Shown: in pieces, positions 15,473 to 23,203 of the stretch | How the letters are laid out: the number at the start of each line of letters is the position of its first letter | How positions within the stretch are numbered: the stretch's first letter is position 1 | DNA from: Halobacteriales archaeon | GTDB lineage: Archaea; Halobacteriota; Halobacteria; Halobacteriales; SKNY01 | Assembly (NCBI GenBank): GCA_007118975.1 | Contig: SKQO01000124.1 | Location: 1 to 32,035 of the forward strand | DNA length: 32,035 nt | Direction of reading: 5' to 3' | Translations under genes and position numbers: made by a program | The notes under the pieces: generated by a model | The model's input: only the letters and a program-made list of their open reading frames with translations | The model's database searches: none | What the model was told of the DNA's origin: nothing

Positions 15473-18109
15473 TCACTCCTCGAGGCGATCTTGCCACTCG
15501 GCGATCCGCGCGACGAGGTCGATCGGGCGTTCGGCCTCGACCTCGAGTTCCCGCAGCTCGGCGAGTACCGACTCCGTCCCGGGCGGGACCCCTTGCTGTT
15601 CGCCCCCATCGGCCGTCGCGTCCGGTCGAAACTCTCCGGCTGCGACGTCGAATACCGCCTGGACCGGTTCCGTATCGTCGCCACCCCGCGCCTCGACGGG
15701 GTTGTCAGCGCGCAGCTGCGCGAGTACCTCGTCCGCACGGTCGGTCACCGGCTCCGGGACGCCCGCGAGACGCGCGACGTGGATCCCGTATGACCGATTT
15801 GCCGGGCCAGGTTTGACCCGCCGAAGAAACGTTACGTCGCCGCCGGCCTCGTCGACTGCGACGTGGACGTTTCGTACGCGTGGCAGCCGATCCGCGAGTT
15901 CCGTCAGCTCGTGATAGTGGGTGGCAAAGAGCGCGTAGGCGCCGATCCCGTTGTGGAGGTATTCGGTGGCGGCCCACGCGATCGACATCCCGTCGAACGT
16001 GGCAGTCCCCCGGCCGACTTCGTCCAGGATCACCAATGATTCGTCCGTCGCCGAGTGTAGAATGTTCGAGAGTTCCTGCATCTCCACCATAAACGTCGAG
16101 CGACCGTGTGCCAGCTCGTCGAGCGCGCCCACCCGTGTGTAGATGCCGTCCACCAACCCGATGCGCGCGCTGGCGGCGGGGACGAAACTCCCGACGTGGG
16201 CGAGCAAAGTGATCAACGCCGTCTGTCTGAGATAGGTCGATTTCCCGCTCATGTTCGGGCCGGTGACGAGCAGGAAGGCCTCCTCGGGGGTGAGCCGGAC
16301 GCTGTTGGGTACGAACTCCGTCGTCGCCTCGACTACCGGGTGCCGGCCATCTTCGATGTCGATCCCCGCCCCCGGTTCCGCCAACTCCGGCCGCGACCAG
16401 CCGGCCGCCGCGGCATGGGTGGCGAGTGCGGCCAAGGTATCGAGTTTGCCCAACGCCCGGCCGGCCGCCTGCAACGTGGGTGCCCGTTCGCCGATCCGGT
16501 CGCGAAGATTCACGAAGAGTTCGTGTTCGCGTTCGGCCCGGGCGGTTTCTAACTGGAGAATGTCCCGTTCTCGCGCCTCAAGTTCGTCGGTCGTATACCG
16601 TTTCGAACTCTTGAGCGACTTGATCTCGCGATACGACTGCGGCACGGCGTCGGTCTCGGAGTTGCCGACCTGGATGTAATAACCGTCAGTTCGATTCCGG
16701 TCGACCTGGAGATGCGTGATCCCGTGTCGCTCCTGTTCCCGCGCCGCGAGCCTCTGTATCCACTCGAGGGCCGCTTCGTGCTCGTCGATGAGTTTGTCGA
16801 GCTCGGGATCGTAGCCGCGCTGGAAAATGTCGCCTTCCTGGATCGTCCGCGGGGGGTCCTCCCGGATCGCGCCGTCGAGGGTCTCCCCCACTTGGACGAG
16901 GATATCCCGGTCGAGTTCGTCCAACACGTTCCCCAGGGGGGAGTCGGCGAGTTCCGGGTCGTTGGCGATGACCTCCTCGATAGCGGGGAGACGGTAGAGC
17001 GTTTCCCCGATCGATCGCAGGGCCCGGGGGTCAGCGCTCCCCCTGACGGCGCGGTTTGCGAGGCGGGCCAGATCCCCCACGTCGCTCAGTTCGTCGCGAA
17101 GCCCCTCCCGGGCGAGTGGGGCTGCCACGAACGCCTCGACTCCGTCCCGACGCTCGACCAGGAGTTCGCGATCCCGCCGCGGCCGCTGGAGCCACTCGCT
17201 GAGGGTGCGTCGTCCCGGCGTCGTGACGGTCCGATCGATGACATCGAACAACGCAGTTCCCCCTTCCGTCATCGGGACAGTCAGTTCGAGGTTGCGCTGC
17301 GTGGTGAGATCGAGGGCGACCTCTTCGGCATCGCCGATCCGCGTCAATCGGGCCATTGCCGCGAGGACGCCGCTGCCGGTCTCCCTGGCGTACGTCAGCA
17401 CTGCGCCCGCTGCCGCCACCTCGGCACGCGGTTCCTCATCGAGGCCGAGACTCTCGATGGTCTCGCGGCCGAACTGCTCGGCGACCGTATGGGCCGCCCG
17501 GCCTGGCGCGAACGCGTCCGCATCGAGCTCGGTGAGTCTGGCGTCGATTTGCTCGGTGACGTGCCTGCACAGTCGATCCTTCTCCCGCAGCGTGGGGCCC
17601 AGCAGAATCTCGACGGGGTCGTACCGGTGGCAGGTTGAAAGCGCCCGCTCGAGTGCCTTCTCGCCGGTCGTTCGGGCAATGAGAAAGCGCCCGGTCGACA
17701 GCTCGGCCGCCGCAATGCCGATCACGTTTTCCGCTGGTGACGCGAGCGCCATGAGGTACCGGGCAGAAGCGTCCGGGGTGTCGATCAAGGTGCCCGGGGT
17801 GACAACTCGGGTAATCTCCCGGGCGTGCCCATCTTCGGTTTCGTACTGGTCGGCGACGGCCACCCGATACCCGCGATCGACGAGCGCCTGGAGATACGGT
17901 GTCAGTTCCGTGAGCGGGACGCCGGCCATCGGGTATTTCTCGCCGCCGGAGCTTTTCTGTGAGACGTTCAGATCCAGTTCCCGTTCGACCAGCTCTGCGT
18001 CCGGGCCGAAAAACTCGTAGAAATCACCGCATTGCATGGCCAGAATATCGGCTTCGACGGATTCCTTGAGAGCGAAAAATTCCCCGACGATTCCCTCGGC
18101 CGTCTGCAT
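15473..18109 (-). CDS. mutS: DNA mismatch repair protein MutS
   Basis: The 878-residue protein has the complete mismatch-recognising MutS1 layout. CGDFYEFF places the F-x-E mismatch-contact motif at F30-Y31-E32. Connector, lever and clamp domains follow (ITHLQVDRNRTDGYYIQVGN in the clamp/lever region). The ATPase has GPNMSGKS at 617-624 (Walker A), MVEMQELSNIL, LVILDEVGRGT with D696-E697 (Walker B), and ALFATHYHELTEL. After about residue 800 an acidic Gly-rich linker leads to a C-terminal helical tail. The presence of FxE separates it from archaeal MutS2 and other MutS-like proteins lacking mismatch recognition. The start is ATG 18109, with GAGGGAGGG directly before it; an upstream in-frame ATG at 18142 adds eleven basic residues not expected in the family. 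Confidence 0.96.
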   Translation of the reverse strand: MQTAEGIVGEFFALKESVEADILAMQCGDFYEFFGPDAELVERELDLNVSQKSSGGEKYPMAGVPLTELTPYLQALVDRGYRVAVADQYETEDGHAREITRVVTPGTLIDTPDASARYLMALASPAENVIGIAAAELSTGRFLIARTTGEKALERALSTCHRYDPVEILLGPTLREKDRLCRHVTEQIDARLTELDADAFAPGRAAHTVAEQFGRETIESLGLDEEPRAEVAAAGAVLTYARETGSGVLAAMARLTRIGDAEEVALDLTTQRNLELTVPMTEGGTALFDVIDRTVTTPGRRTLSEWLQRPRRDRELLVERRDGVEAFVAAPLAREGLRDELSDVGDLARLANRAVRGSADPRALRSIGETLYRLPAIEEVIANDPELADSPLGNVLDELDRDILVQVGETLDGAIREDPPRTIQEGDIFQRGYDPELDKLIDEHEAALEWIQRLAAREQERHGITHLQVDRNRTDGYYIQVGNSETDAVPQSYREIKSLKSSKRYTTDELEARERDILQLETARAEREHELFVNLRDRIGERAPTLQAAGRALGKLDTLAALATHAAAAGWSRPELAEPGAGIDIEDGRHPVVEATTEFVPNSVRLTPEEAFLLVTGPNMSGKSTYLRQTALITLLAHVGSFVPAASARIGLVDGIYTRVGALDELAHGRSTFMVEMQELSNILHSATDESLVILDEVGRGTATFDGMSIAWAATEYLHNGIGAYALFATHYHELTELADRLPRVRNVHVAVDEAGGDVTFLRRVKPGPANRSYGIHVARLAGVPEPVTDRADEVLAQLRADNPVEARGGDDTEPVQAVFDVAAGEFRPDATADGGEQQGVPPGTESVLAELRELEVEAERPIDLVARIAEWQDRLEE

Positions 18110-18110
18110 G

Positions 18111-18120
18111 TCCCTCCCTC
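18111..18120 (-). promoter_or_regulatory. Ribosome binding site that fixes the mutS start
   Basis: Reverse strand GAGGGAGGGA ends one base before the ATG at 18109. It contains two Shine-Dalgarno-like repeats, the outer GAGG about 7 bases from the ATG. It supports the internal ATG over the ATG at 18142. Confidence 0.6.
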
Positions 18121-18166
18121 GGATCTCACGCCTCAAAACCATACGTGATTCGGGGTGAAAGTGTGC

Positions 18167-18628
18167 TCACAACTTTGCCGAGCACTCGCCACAATAAGAG
18201 TAGAACTGGTCGTTGCTCGCCCCGCACTCCGGACACGTTTTCTCGCCACTATCTTGTCGATTCTTCGGCGGTTCGGGTCGGTCCTCCGGTGGTTCATCGG
18301 TCCGGTCGCCGGGCGCGAGATGTTGGGTGTACTGATCCGGGAGCCCACTGGGGGAATGTTGTTGGGGTTGCATGTCGCCACGCATTTTTCGGTGGGCAAA
18401 GCCACCGAGCATGAACAGCAGTACACTGCCGAGTAAGAGCATGGCGTGAGCGGTGCCGAGGCCTTCCATTTCGAACCCACCCTCGGAGAGCATCGGCATG
18501 ACCGCGATGAGCAAAAACAGGGCGCCGCCGATGTAGGCCATGAGACCCACGACCCCCCAGAGTAACTGCCGTTTCAGCCGGTCGCCCAGACCACCCGCCA
18601 TTGGGTGAGATTGATCCCCCGAGCCCAT
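18167..18628 (-). CDS. Membrane protein with C-terminal zinc ribbon, unknown function
   Basis: The 153-residue protein has two hydrophobic segments: LLWGVVGLMAYIGGALFLLI, and a second around TAHAMLLLGSVLLFMLGG. A Pro/Gln/Asp-rich hydrophilic linker follows, then a C-terminal zinc ribbon TCPECGASNDQFYSYCGEC with two CxxC pairs. Such small ribbon-bearing membrane proteins are common in haloarchaea; their function is not known to me. The start is uncertain: ATG 18628 is used, ATG 18601 lies directly before the first helix, and the frame is open to 18685. It is 57 bases upstream of the mutS start on the same strand, and divergent from the folate gene at 18700. Confidence 0.78.
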   Translation of the reverse strand: MGSGDQSHPMAGGLGDRLKRQLLWGVVGLMAYIGGALFLLIAVMPMLSEGGFEMEGLGTAHAMLLLGSVLLFMLGGFAHRKMRGDMQPQQHSPSGLPDQYTQHLAPGDRTDEPPEDRPEPPKNRQDSGEKTCPECGASNDQFYSYCGECSAKL

Positions 18629-18699
18629 AAGCTGCGTGGGCGCTGTCGTACCCGGAACCGGTCCCGGAGGACTTTGAGGATACAACCCGGAGCACCGCC

Positions 18700-19419
18700 A
18701 TGGACAAGCAAGCGATCAGGGAACACGTCTGGAATCTGCTGGACGAGCGGGAACTCGCCCGGTTTCCGTTTCCGCCCCATGGGCGCATCCCTAACTTCGA
18801 GGGAGCGCAGGAAGCGGCAGAACGACTGGCTTCGACCGAGGAATGGACTCGGGCGAGTGCCCTGAAGATCAATCCGGACGCCCCGCAACGACCGGTACGA
18901 CGGCTCGCACTCGAAGCCGGCAAACGCGTCTACATGGCCGTTCCGCGGCTGGCTGCCGAGCGCTGTTTTCGGCTGCTCGATCCCGCCGAGATCGACGACA
19001 TATCCCACGCGACGACGTTACGGGGTTCAGAGGAACTGGGCGTCCCGGTGCACCCGGCGGACGTGGAAGCGATTGATCTCGTTGTGGCCGGGAGTGTGGC
19101 TGTCGACGACCGCGGCAGCCGGATCGGAAAAGGGGAGGGTTATAGCGATCTGGAGTTCGCGATACTGCGCGAACAGGGACTGGTCACCGAGGAAACCACC
19201 ACCGCAACCACCATCCACGAAGTGCAACTGCGAGACGACAACCTCGAAACGGGCCCGACTGACGTGCCGATCGATCTGATTGCCACGCCCGAACGACTCG
19301 TGCGAACTGATGCTGCAGCGGCAAAACCGGCAGGCATCGACTGGGATCGACTGCCGGCGGCGCGACGGGAGGAAATTCCCATCCTCGAGCAGTTGGCACC
19401 CGAGAACCATACCGGCTGA
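18700..19419 (+). CDS. 5-formyltetrahydrofolate cyclo-ligase family protein
   Basis: The 239-residue protein belongs to COG0212, the enzymes that turn 5-formyltetrahydrofolate into methenyltetrahydrofolate with ATP. The N-terminal part has ALKINPDAPQRPVRRLAL with the basic phosphate/substrate-contact residues. The nucleotide loop is RIGKGEGYSDLEFA at 141-154, in place of the classic GxGxGYYD; this GKGEGYSDLE version is typical of the archaeal and MTHFSD-type branch. TTIHEVQL and DVPIDLIATPERLV complete the core. Whether this branch has cyclo-ligase activity is not settled, so the call is at family level. It is divergent from the zinc-ribbon gene and converges with thiDN across a 141-base gap. 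The ATG at 18700 is the only sensible start. Confidence 0.86.
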   Translation: MDKQAIREHVWNLLDERELARFPFPPHGRIPNFEGAQEAAERLASTEEWTRASALKINPDAPQRPVRRLALEAGKRVYMAVPRLAAERCFRLLDPAEIDDISHATTLRGSEELGVPVHPADVEAIDLVVAGSVAVDDRGSRIGKGEGYSDLEFAILREQGLVTEETTTATTIHEVQLRDDNLETGPTDVPIDLIATPERLVRTDAAAAKPAGIDWDRLPAARREEIPILEQLAPENHTG

Positions 19420-19540
19420 GCGTCTTCCTGGGTCCCCGATATCGGTTCCTTCGGAACATGGACGAGCGTGAACATCACCGCCGCAAATTACCGTTCGAGG
19501 GAGAGACGCGCCACCTGCTGTTCCTGTCGAGCAGCATTCA

Positions 19541-19554
19541 GGGGAACGTTCCCC
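19541..19554. repeat. Perfect 14-base palindrome in a convergent gap
   Basis: GGGGAACGTTCCCC is a perfect inverted repeat without a loop, 7 bases beyond the thiDN stop codon, between the convergent folate and thiDN genes. It could form part of a terminator or a protein site. There is no T-run next to it on either strand, so a terminator role is only a guess. Confidence 0.4.
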
Positions 19555-19560
19555 CTCCGA

Positions 19561-20910
19561 TCACTGCGGTTCGATCGCCTCTCGCAACGTGGTGATCCGG
19601 TCGATCAGTCCCTGAGGGGCTTCCGAGAGGATCCATACCTGCGGTTCTTTCCCGTCGGCCCCACGGTCGATGACCGCAACCGGCGGCGTCCCGTCAGTCG
19701 AAAAGACCTCATGAGCTGCCCTGTGCCCCGCCGTCGCCGCTTGGGCTGTCGCCGAGTCGTACTCGCCGACGGGCCAGTCGAGTGACTGGAGCGTCGCCTC
19801 CACTGCTTCGTCGAGTCGGCAGTTGAGACAACAATGCAAGTCGGGCTCGAACTCGCGAGATGCGAGCAAAAATCCCGCAGTGTGATTCGAGACGCCCGTG
19901 GCCACACCGTGCCCGACATCGATTCCAGCACGCGTGCGTGTGATTCGACCGTCAACCGCTGCAACCTCGGCTGGTGTTTCTGCATACAGCGACGCAACCG
20001 CGACGTTCATTCCCACTTCAGGAACTAGCGGCCCGACATCGATGTTCTCGAGCGATCGGACGATCGTCCGAACACCCTCCAACGCAGCCCCCTGACTGGC
20101 GCGGTTTCGGAGCGTGGCCAGGTGATGGACGGATCCCGGTCCCTCCCCGACGGGCACGTTGTATCTCACCGCACGCTGGAGGTGCTCTAGTCCGGTTTCG
20201 ACGGCTGCCTGGATCGCTTCCCCCCTCGCCATCCCAGCGGCGATGGTACTGGCCAGCGTGCAGCCCGAGCCATGGGTGGCCTCGGTCGCCACCCGCGGAT
20301 GCCGGTATCGGGTAATGCCGTCCTTCGTGACGAGCACGTCCCTGATCTCGTCTCCCGGGACATGGCCGCCTTTGACCAGCGCAGCCTGTGCCCCGAGGTC
20401 AACCAGCATCTCGCCAGCAGCTTCAGCCCCATCGGTGTCGGCAACGTCGATGCCAGTCAGTACGGTTGCCTCGTCAGCGTTGGGCGTGACGAGCGTCGCC
20501 GAGGCAATCAGATCTTCGTATGCATCTTCGGCGGCGCTTTCGAGGAGTCGATCGCCCGTCGCGGCCACCATGACCGGATCGACGATAAGGGGGGTATCCC
20601 GGTCCCGGACCCCGTCCTCAACGGTCCTGATTACCGGTTCGGTCGCCAGCATGCCCGTTTTGATGGCGTCCACGTCGAAATCGCTGAGGACTGCCGCCAG
20701 TTGGGCCTCGATCTCCGTGATTGGGAGGACATGCGAGCTTTCGACGCCCATCGTGTTCTGGGCGGTAACCGCGGTAATCACGCTGGTGCCAAACACGCCG
20801 GCTGCTTCCATCGCCTTCAGATCGGCCTGGATCCCGGCGCCACCGCCCGAGTCGCTTCCCGCGATGGTGAGCCCGACCGGACGCGAGTCCGGAGCCGGCT
20901 TCCGGGTCAC
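19561..20910 (-). CDS. thiDN: ThiD-ThiN fusion: HMP(-P) kinase and thiamine-phosphate synthase
   Basis: This 449-residue bifunctional protein belongs to thiamine synthesis. Residues 1-about 258 are ThiD, which phosphorylates hydroxymethylpyrimidine twice: IAGSDSGGGAGIQADLK at 16-32, DPVMVAATGDRLL at 111-123, and HGSGCTLAS with catalytic C217. Residues about 262-449 are ThiN, which in archaea replaces ThiE and couples HMP-PP with the thiazole phosphate; it contains VPEVGMNVAVASLYAE and GIDVGHGVATGVSNHTAGF. The kinase partner shows this is the enzyme form, not the HTH-ThiN regulator ThiR. The GTG at 20910 has a GGAGGG site 6 bases upstream and overlaps the stop of a 29-codon upstream frame. The frame is open further to 21048, but that stretch shows no ThiD homology. 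Confidence 0.93.
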   Translation of the reverse strand: MTRKPAPDSRPVGLTIAGSDSGGGAGIQADLKAMEAAGVFGTSVITAVTAQNTMGVESSHVLPITEIEAQLAAVLSDFDVDAIKTGMLATEPVIRTVEDGVRDRDTPLIVDPVMVAATGDRLLESAAEDAYEDLIASATLVTPNADEATVLTGIDVADTDGAEAAGEMLVDLGAQAALVKGGHVPGDEIRDVLVTKDGITRYRHPRVATEATHGSGCTLASTIAAGMARGEAIQAAVETGLEHLQRAVRYNVPVGEGPGSVHHLATLRNRASQGAALEGVRTIVRSLENIDVGPLVPEVGMNVAVASLYAETPAEVAAVDGRITRTRAGIDVGHGVATGVSNHTAGFLLASREFEPDLHCCLNCRLDEAVEATLQSLDWPVGEYDSATAQAATAGHRAAHEVFSTDGTPPVAVIDRGADGKEPQVWILSEAPQGLIDRITTLREAIEPQ

Positions 20911-20996
20911 CGCGAACCCTCCAGCGGGGAAGCATCGATCAACGTCTCCTGCAACAGGAACCCATCCTCGGTCGATGCCGGTACAGGGACAGTCAT
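20907..20996 (-). CDS. Candidate 29-residue upstream ORF overlapping the thiDN start
   Basis: Reverse strand ATG at 20996 opens a 29-codon frame (begins MTVPVPASTEDGFLLQETLI) that ends in TGA at 20909-20907. The stop overlaps the thiDN GTG in the sequence GTGA, the geometry of translational coupling. The thiDN ribosome binding site (plus-strand CCCTCC, 20917-20922) lies inside this frame. A weak TATA-like element (GATTTG on the reverse strand) lies about 26 bases before the ATG, so the transcript might start at this codon. I know no homologue. It may be a leader peptide controlling thiDN translation or a chance frame. Confidence 0.35.
   Translation of the reverse strand: MTVPVPASTEDGFLLQETLIDASPLEGSR
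20917..20922 (-). promoter_or_regulatory. Ribosome binding site that fixes the thiDN start
   Basis: Reverse strand GGAGGG ends 6 bases before the GTG at 20910. This is ideal spacing and the main reason for choosing that GTG over the longer open frame. Confidence 0.6.
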
Positions 20997-21075
20997 ACCG
21001 AACCCAGATTTCTGGGACACAAATCGGTGTTGATTCGGCCGGTTTCACCCCTCTTCACCCGCTCTATGTCTCGAT

Positions 21076-22134
21076 CTATGGTTCGACGAGTGCTCGATAT
21101 TCCTCGCGTATGCGCCCGGCTCCACCACCGATGCCGTCATAGATGTCAAAGCGGCGGTTCCACTCCCGCAGGAGTACCATCGATCGCGCGGCGATCAGAA
21201 TGTCGTAACATTCCCGATTGGCCCGCACCTGCGCGGGATCGGTCGGGCCGTCCGCCTCCACGTAGCCCTCCAACACGGCGTCGCGAATCGAATCCCGTCG
21301 ATCCGGGTAGTCAGGAGCGTAGCGGTAGGGACCGCCGGCGAGCGACGTCGCCACATGCTCGATGTCGTATCCAGGGGTTGCCGCCAGGGTGAACTCCCAG
21401 TCGAGCAGTCCCACGACCCGGTCGCCCATCACAAGCACGTTCTCGATCGAACTGTCGATGCGGGCCAGCGCTGGCTCGAACGGCCCGTGAAGGGCCTCGA
21501 TCCGGCGCTCGAGCTCCTCACGTATGTGCTCCCGAAGGTCCGCAAACCGCGTCGCCACCAGCTGTGACAGGATCTGTTCGATGTCGGTTTCGAGCCGGGT
21601 TCGCCACCGTTCGTGGGGATCGACAACACGGATAGCATCGGGATTGGGGTCGGGCGCCTTGCCGTCGTAGGTCGGACCACTGGGTCCGAGGTAGCCAAAA
21701 CTGTCGACGAAATCGAGTCGGTGTAACGCCGCCAGCTGCTCGCCCACTTGGTGGGCGAGGTCGAAGAGGCGTTGGTCGCCCATCGCCGGAAGGAATTCCC
21801 GGTCGTATGTGCGTCCCGGTAGTTCGTTGAGCAGGACGACCGGTGTCGGCAACGCCGGGTCATCGTCGATCAACCCACGTGGCGCGGGAACAGGCAGGCC
21901 GACGTCACCGAGCAGCGCGGGCAACCTGGCCTCGGTGGCGACCCGGTTGTTATCACCGTCCGCTGTCGCTTTGAGATACCAGGTCATCGTCCGGTTCGGT
22001 TCCTCGACCGTCACCCGGTAGACCGCCAACGTGCTCGTCCCCACCCGTTCGGCCCGTTGCAGCTCCCAGACGGGGTCGACCCGCTTGAGGGCCGCTGAGA
22101 TCGTCCGTCGATCGAGCGTTCCCGATTCGGCCAT
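21076..22134 (-). CDS. Aminoglycoside phosphotransferase-fold (APH) small-molecule kinase
   Basis: The 352-residue protein has a protein-kinase-like fold of the APH/choline-kinase type. VYRVTVEEPNRTMTWYLKA supplies the ATP-binding lysine and LNELPGRTY the hinge. GEQLAALHRLDF is typical of the family. The catalytic loop is RIDSSIEN at 225-232, keeping Asp227 and Asn232 but with Arg in place of the usual His of HGDxxxxN. LLDWEF with D245 is the metal-binding DxD/DWE motif. The family phosphorylates small molecules such as choline, homoserine, thiamine and aminoglycosides. It sits upstream of thiDN on the same strand with an 79-base gap before the small upstream frame, so a thiamine-related substrate is possible but unproven. 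Confidence 0.86.
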   Translation of the reverse strand: MAESGTLDRRTISAALKRVDPVWELQRAERVGTSTLAVYRVTVEEPNRTMTWYLKATADGDNNRVATEARLPALLGDVGLPVPAPRGLIDDDPALPTPVVLLNELPGRTYDREFLPAMGDQRLFDLAHQVGEQLAALHRLDFVDSFGYLGPSGPTYDGKAPDPNPDAIRVVDPHERWRTRLETDIEQILSQLVATRFADLREHIREELERRIEALHGPFEPALARIDSSIENVLVMGDRVVGLLDWEFTLAATPGYDIEHVATSLAGGPYRYAPDYPDRRDSIRDAVLEGYVEADGPTDPAQVRANRECYDILIAARSMVLLREWNRRFDIYDGIGGGAGRIREEYRALVEP

Positions 22135-22326
22135 GCAGATGGGCCGCAGCGTCTATACCTGATTGTTCTGGTGTTCTCAGAATGGGACGTCGTGCGCTCA
22201 CGCGCGTGATCTTCGGGTGAGGCGCAACGTAGCGACTGTCAATGAGTGTGTTCTGGTTGCTGGAGAAACAACTGCGGATCGCTCACACCGCGATACCGCG
22301 CCGATGCTCGAGATTGGCGATACTTG

Positions 22327-22779
22327 CTACTCGAGGGCTACCAACAGGATGTACACGACGGCGAGAACGATCCCCCAGATAATGTGCCCGACCAGGCTCA
22401 TCCAGTCGAGGTTCAGCATGAAGGTCCCTTCCACGATGAGCGGCATCAGGATCACGGCCCCGACGACCCACACGATGACGCCGTAAACCGCACCGACGAC
22501 GCCACAAACGGATGGTGCATTCGCGACTGACGCCACGGGGTCGAGTGACAGCACGATCACGAAGCCGATGGCGAAGATGGCGCTGATGAGTGAATGTACG
22601 ACCCAGCCGGCCATCGCACCTTCCAGGCCGACCATCATCGCCACCATTTCCATCATCCCGGCCCCCATCATCGAACCGAAGACAGCGCCGGCGACGATGC
22701 CGGCCAGGATCCCATTTATCAGGTGTTCCGGCGCGAGGCCGAACGAGACGTCGAGTGACGGTTGTGTTTCGGTAGCCAT
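22327..22779 (-). CDS. Small four-helix membrane protein with Met-rich first helix, unknown function
   Basis: The 150-residue protein has four hydrophobic segments at about residues 20-50, 58-78, 90-113 and 125-148. The first is strikingly methionine-rich: between residues 36 and 50 (SMMGAGMMEMVAMMV) there are seven methionines. The N-terminal residues are hydrophilic (ATETQPSLDVSFGLAPEH). Family not recognised. The ATG at 22779 is chosen because it is followed by a normal soluble cap; an ATG at 22785 is equally possible and the frame is open to 22848. The upstream 60 bases are AT-rich and probably contain its promoter. It lies 193 bases from the APH-type gene on the same strand. Confidence 0.75.
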   Translation of the reverse strand: MATETQPSLDVSFGLAPEHLINGILAGIVAGAVFGSMMGAGMMEMVAMMVGLEGAMAGWVVHSLISAIFAIGFVIVLSLDPVASVANAPSVCGVVGAVYGVIVWVVGAVILMPLIVEGTFMLNLDWMSLVGHIIWGIVLAVVYILLVALE

Positions 22780-22987
22780 ACGCATGCGACGATCATGATA
22801 ATTCTGTATTGATTCTATCGCGATTATGCACCAATTGATCACATTCATTTCATCTAACGTGTCTGCTCCAGGTGTACCGCCTTCCGATCATGCTGGTTGT
22901 GTGAACATGCCATCATCGAATTGTACGTGGTGAGGCGAATGCTGTTCCTCGCGGGGGACTTAGTCCAGCCAGATCACGCGCGAGCCC

Positions 22988-23003
22988 GGGGGGACAATCC
23001 CCC
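22988..23003. repeat. G/C hairpin, 5-base loop
   Basis: GGGGGG, loop ACAAT, CCCCC. A five-pair G-C stem would be very stable in RNA. It is too isolated to assign a role; there is no T-run after it. Confidence 0.4.
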
Positions 23004-23167
23004 GTCTTGGGAAGTTGCGCGGCTGCAGTCACTTACGACCGACGCCGCGGCATTCCCTCCGATTGGACAATCAAGATCACCCCATTTCGGTCTCGGTTAC
23101 GGATAAGCAGCGTGTCAGATGCTGTCCTGGGAGCAATACAGGATCGATCCACGAGATGTCGGCGTGG

Positions 23168-23179
23168 CCCCCCCCCCCC
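23168..23179. repeat. Run of twelve cytosines
   Basis: An uninterrupted C12 tract (G12 on the other strand) lies 25 bases beyond the mocA stop codon, in non-coding DNA. Such runs are prone to length change and to sequencing error. Confidence 0.85.
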
Positions 23180-23203
23180 GAACGCTACCGAACTGACAAT
23201 TCC

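Larger units (their letters stand above)
22780..23203. other. Non-coding stretch between the Met-rich membrane gene and mocA
   Basis: These 424 bases contain no gene I can support on either strand. Bases 22785-22860 are notably AT-rich and probably carry the promoter of the membrane protein gene. Further right are a G6-ACAAT-C5 hairpin (22988-23003) and a 12-C run (23168-23179). I checked for tRNA and C/D-box features and saw none. Confidence 0.6.

Noticed and set aside
14426-17638. Long plus-strand frames (14426-15403, 325 codons; 16712-17638, 308 codons)
   Set aside because: They are antisense to mutL and mutS, which carry complete catalytic motifs; the plus-strand translations show no family resemblance.
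19458-19595. 45-codon plus-strand frame between the folate and thiDN genes
   Set aside because: It overlaps the thiDN C-terminus, is not acidic like the other proteins, and has no ribosome site or clear promoter of its own.
20911-21048. N-terminal extension of thiDN by 46 codons
   Set aside because: The extra residues (rich in Cys, Pro and Trp) do not resemble ThiD, and GTG 20910 has an ideal ribosome binding site.
20911-21075. TPP riboswitch upstream of thiDN
   Set aside because: I looked for the conserved CUGAGA and ACCUGA elements of the THI box and did not find them in a proper arrangement.
22930-23010. Possible end of an IS200/IS605-type element near the sequence CTCGCGGGGGACT
   Set aside because: There is no TnpA or TnpB frame beside it, and the resemblance to known element ends is weak.
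22897-23106. 69-codon plus-strand frame in the non-coding stretch
   Set aside because: The translation is low in acidic residues and unlike any family; it probably arises by chance.
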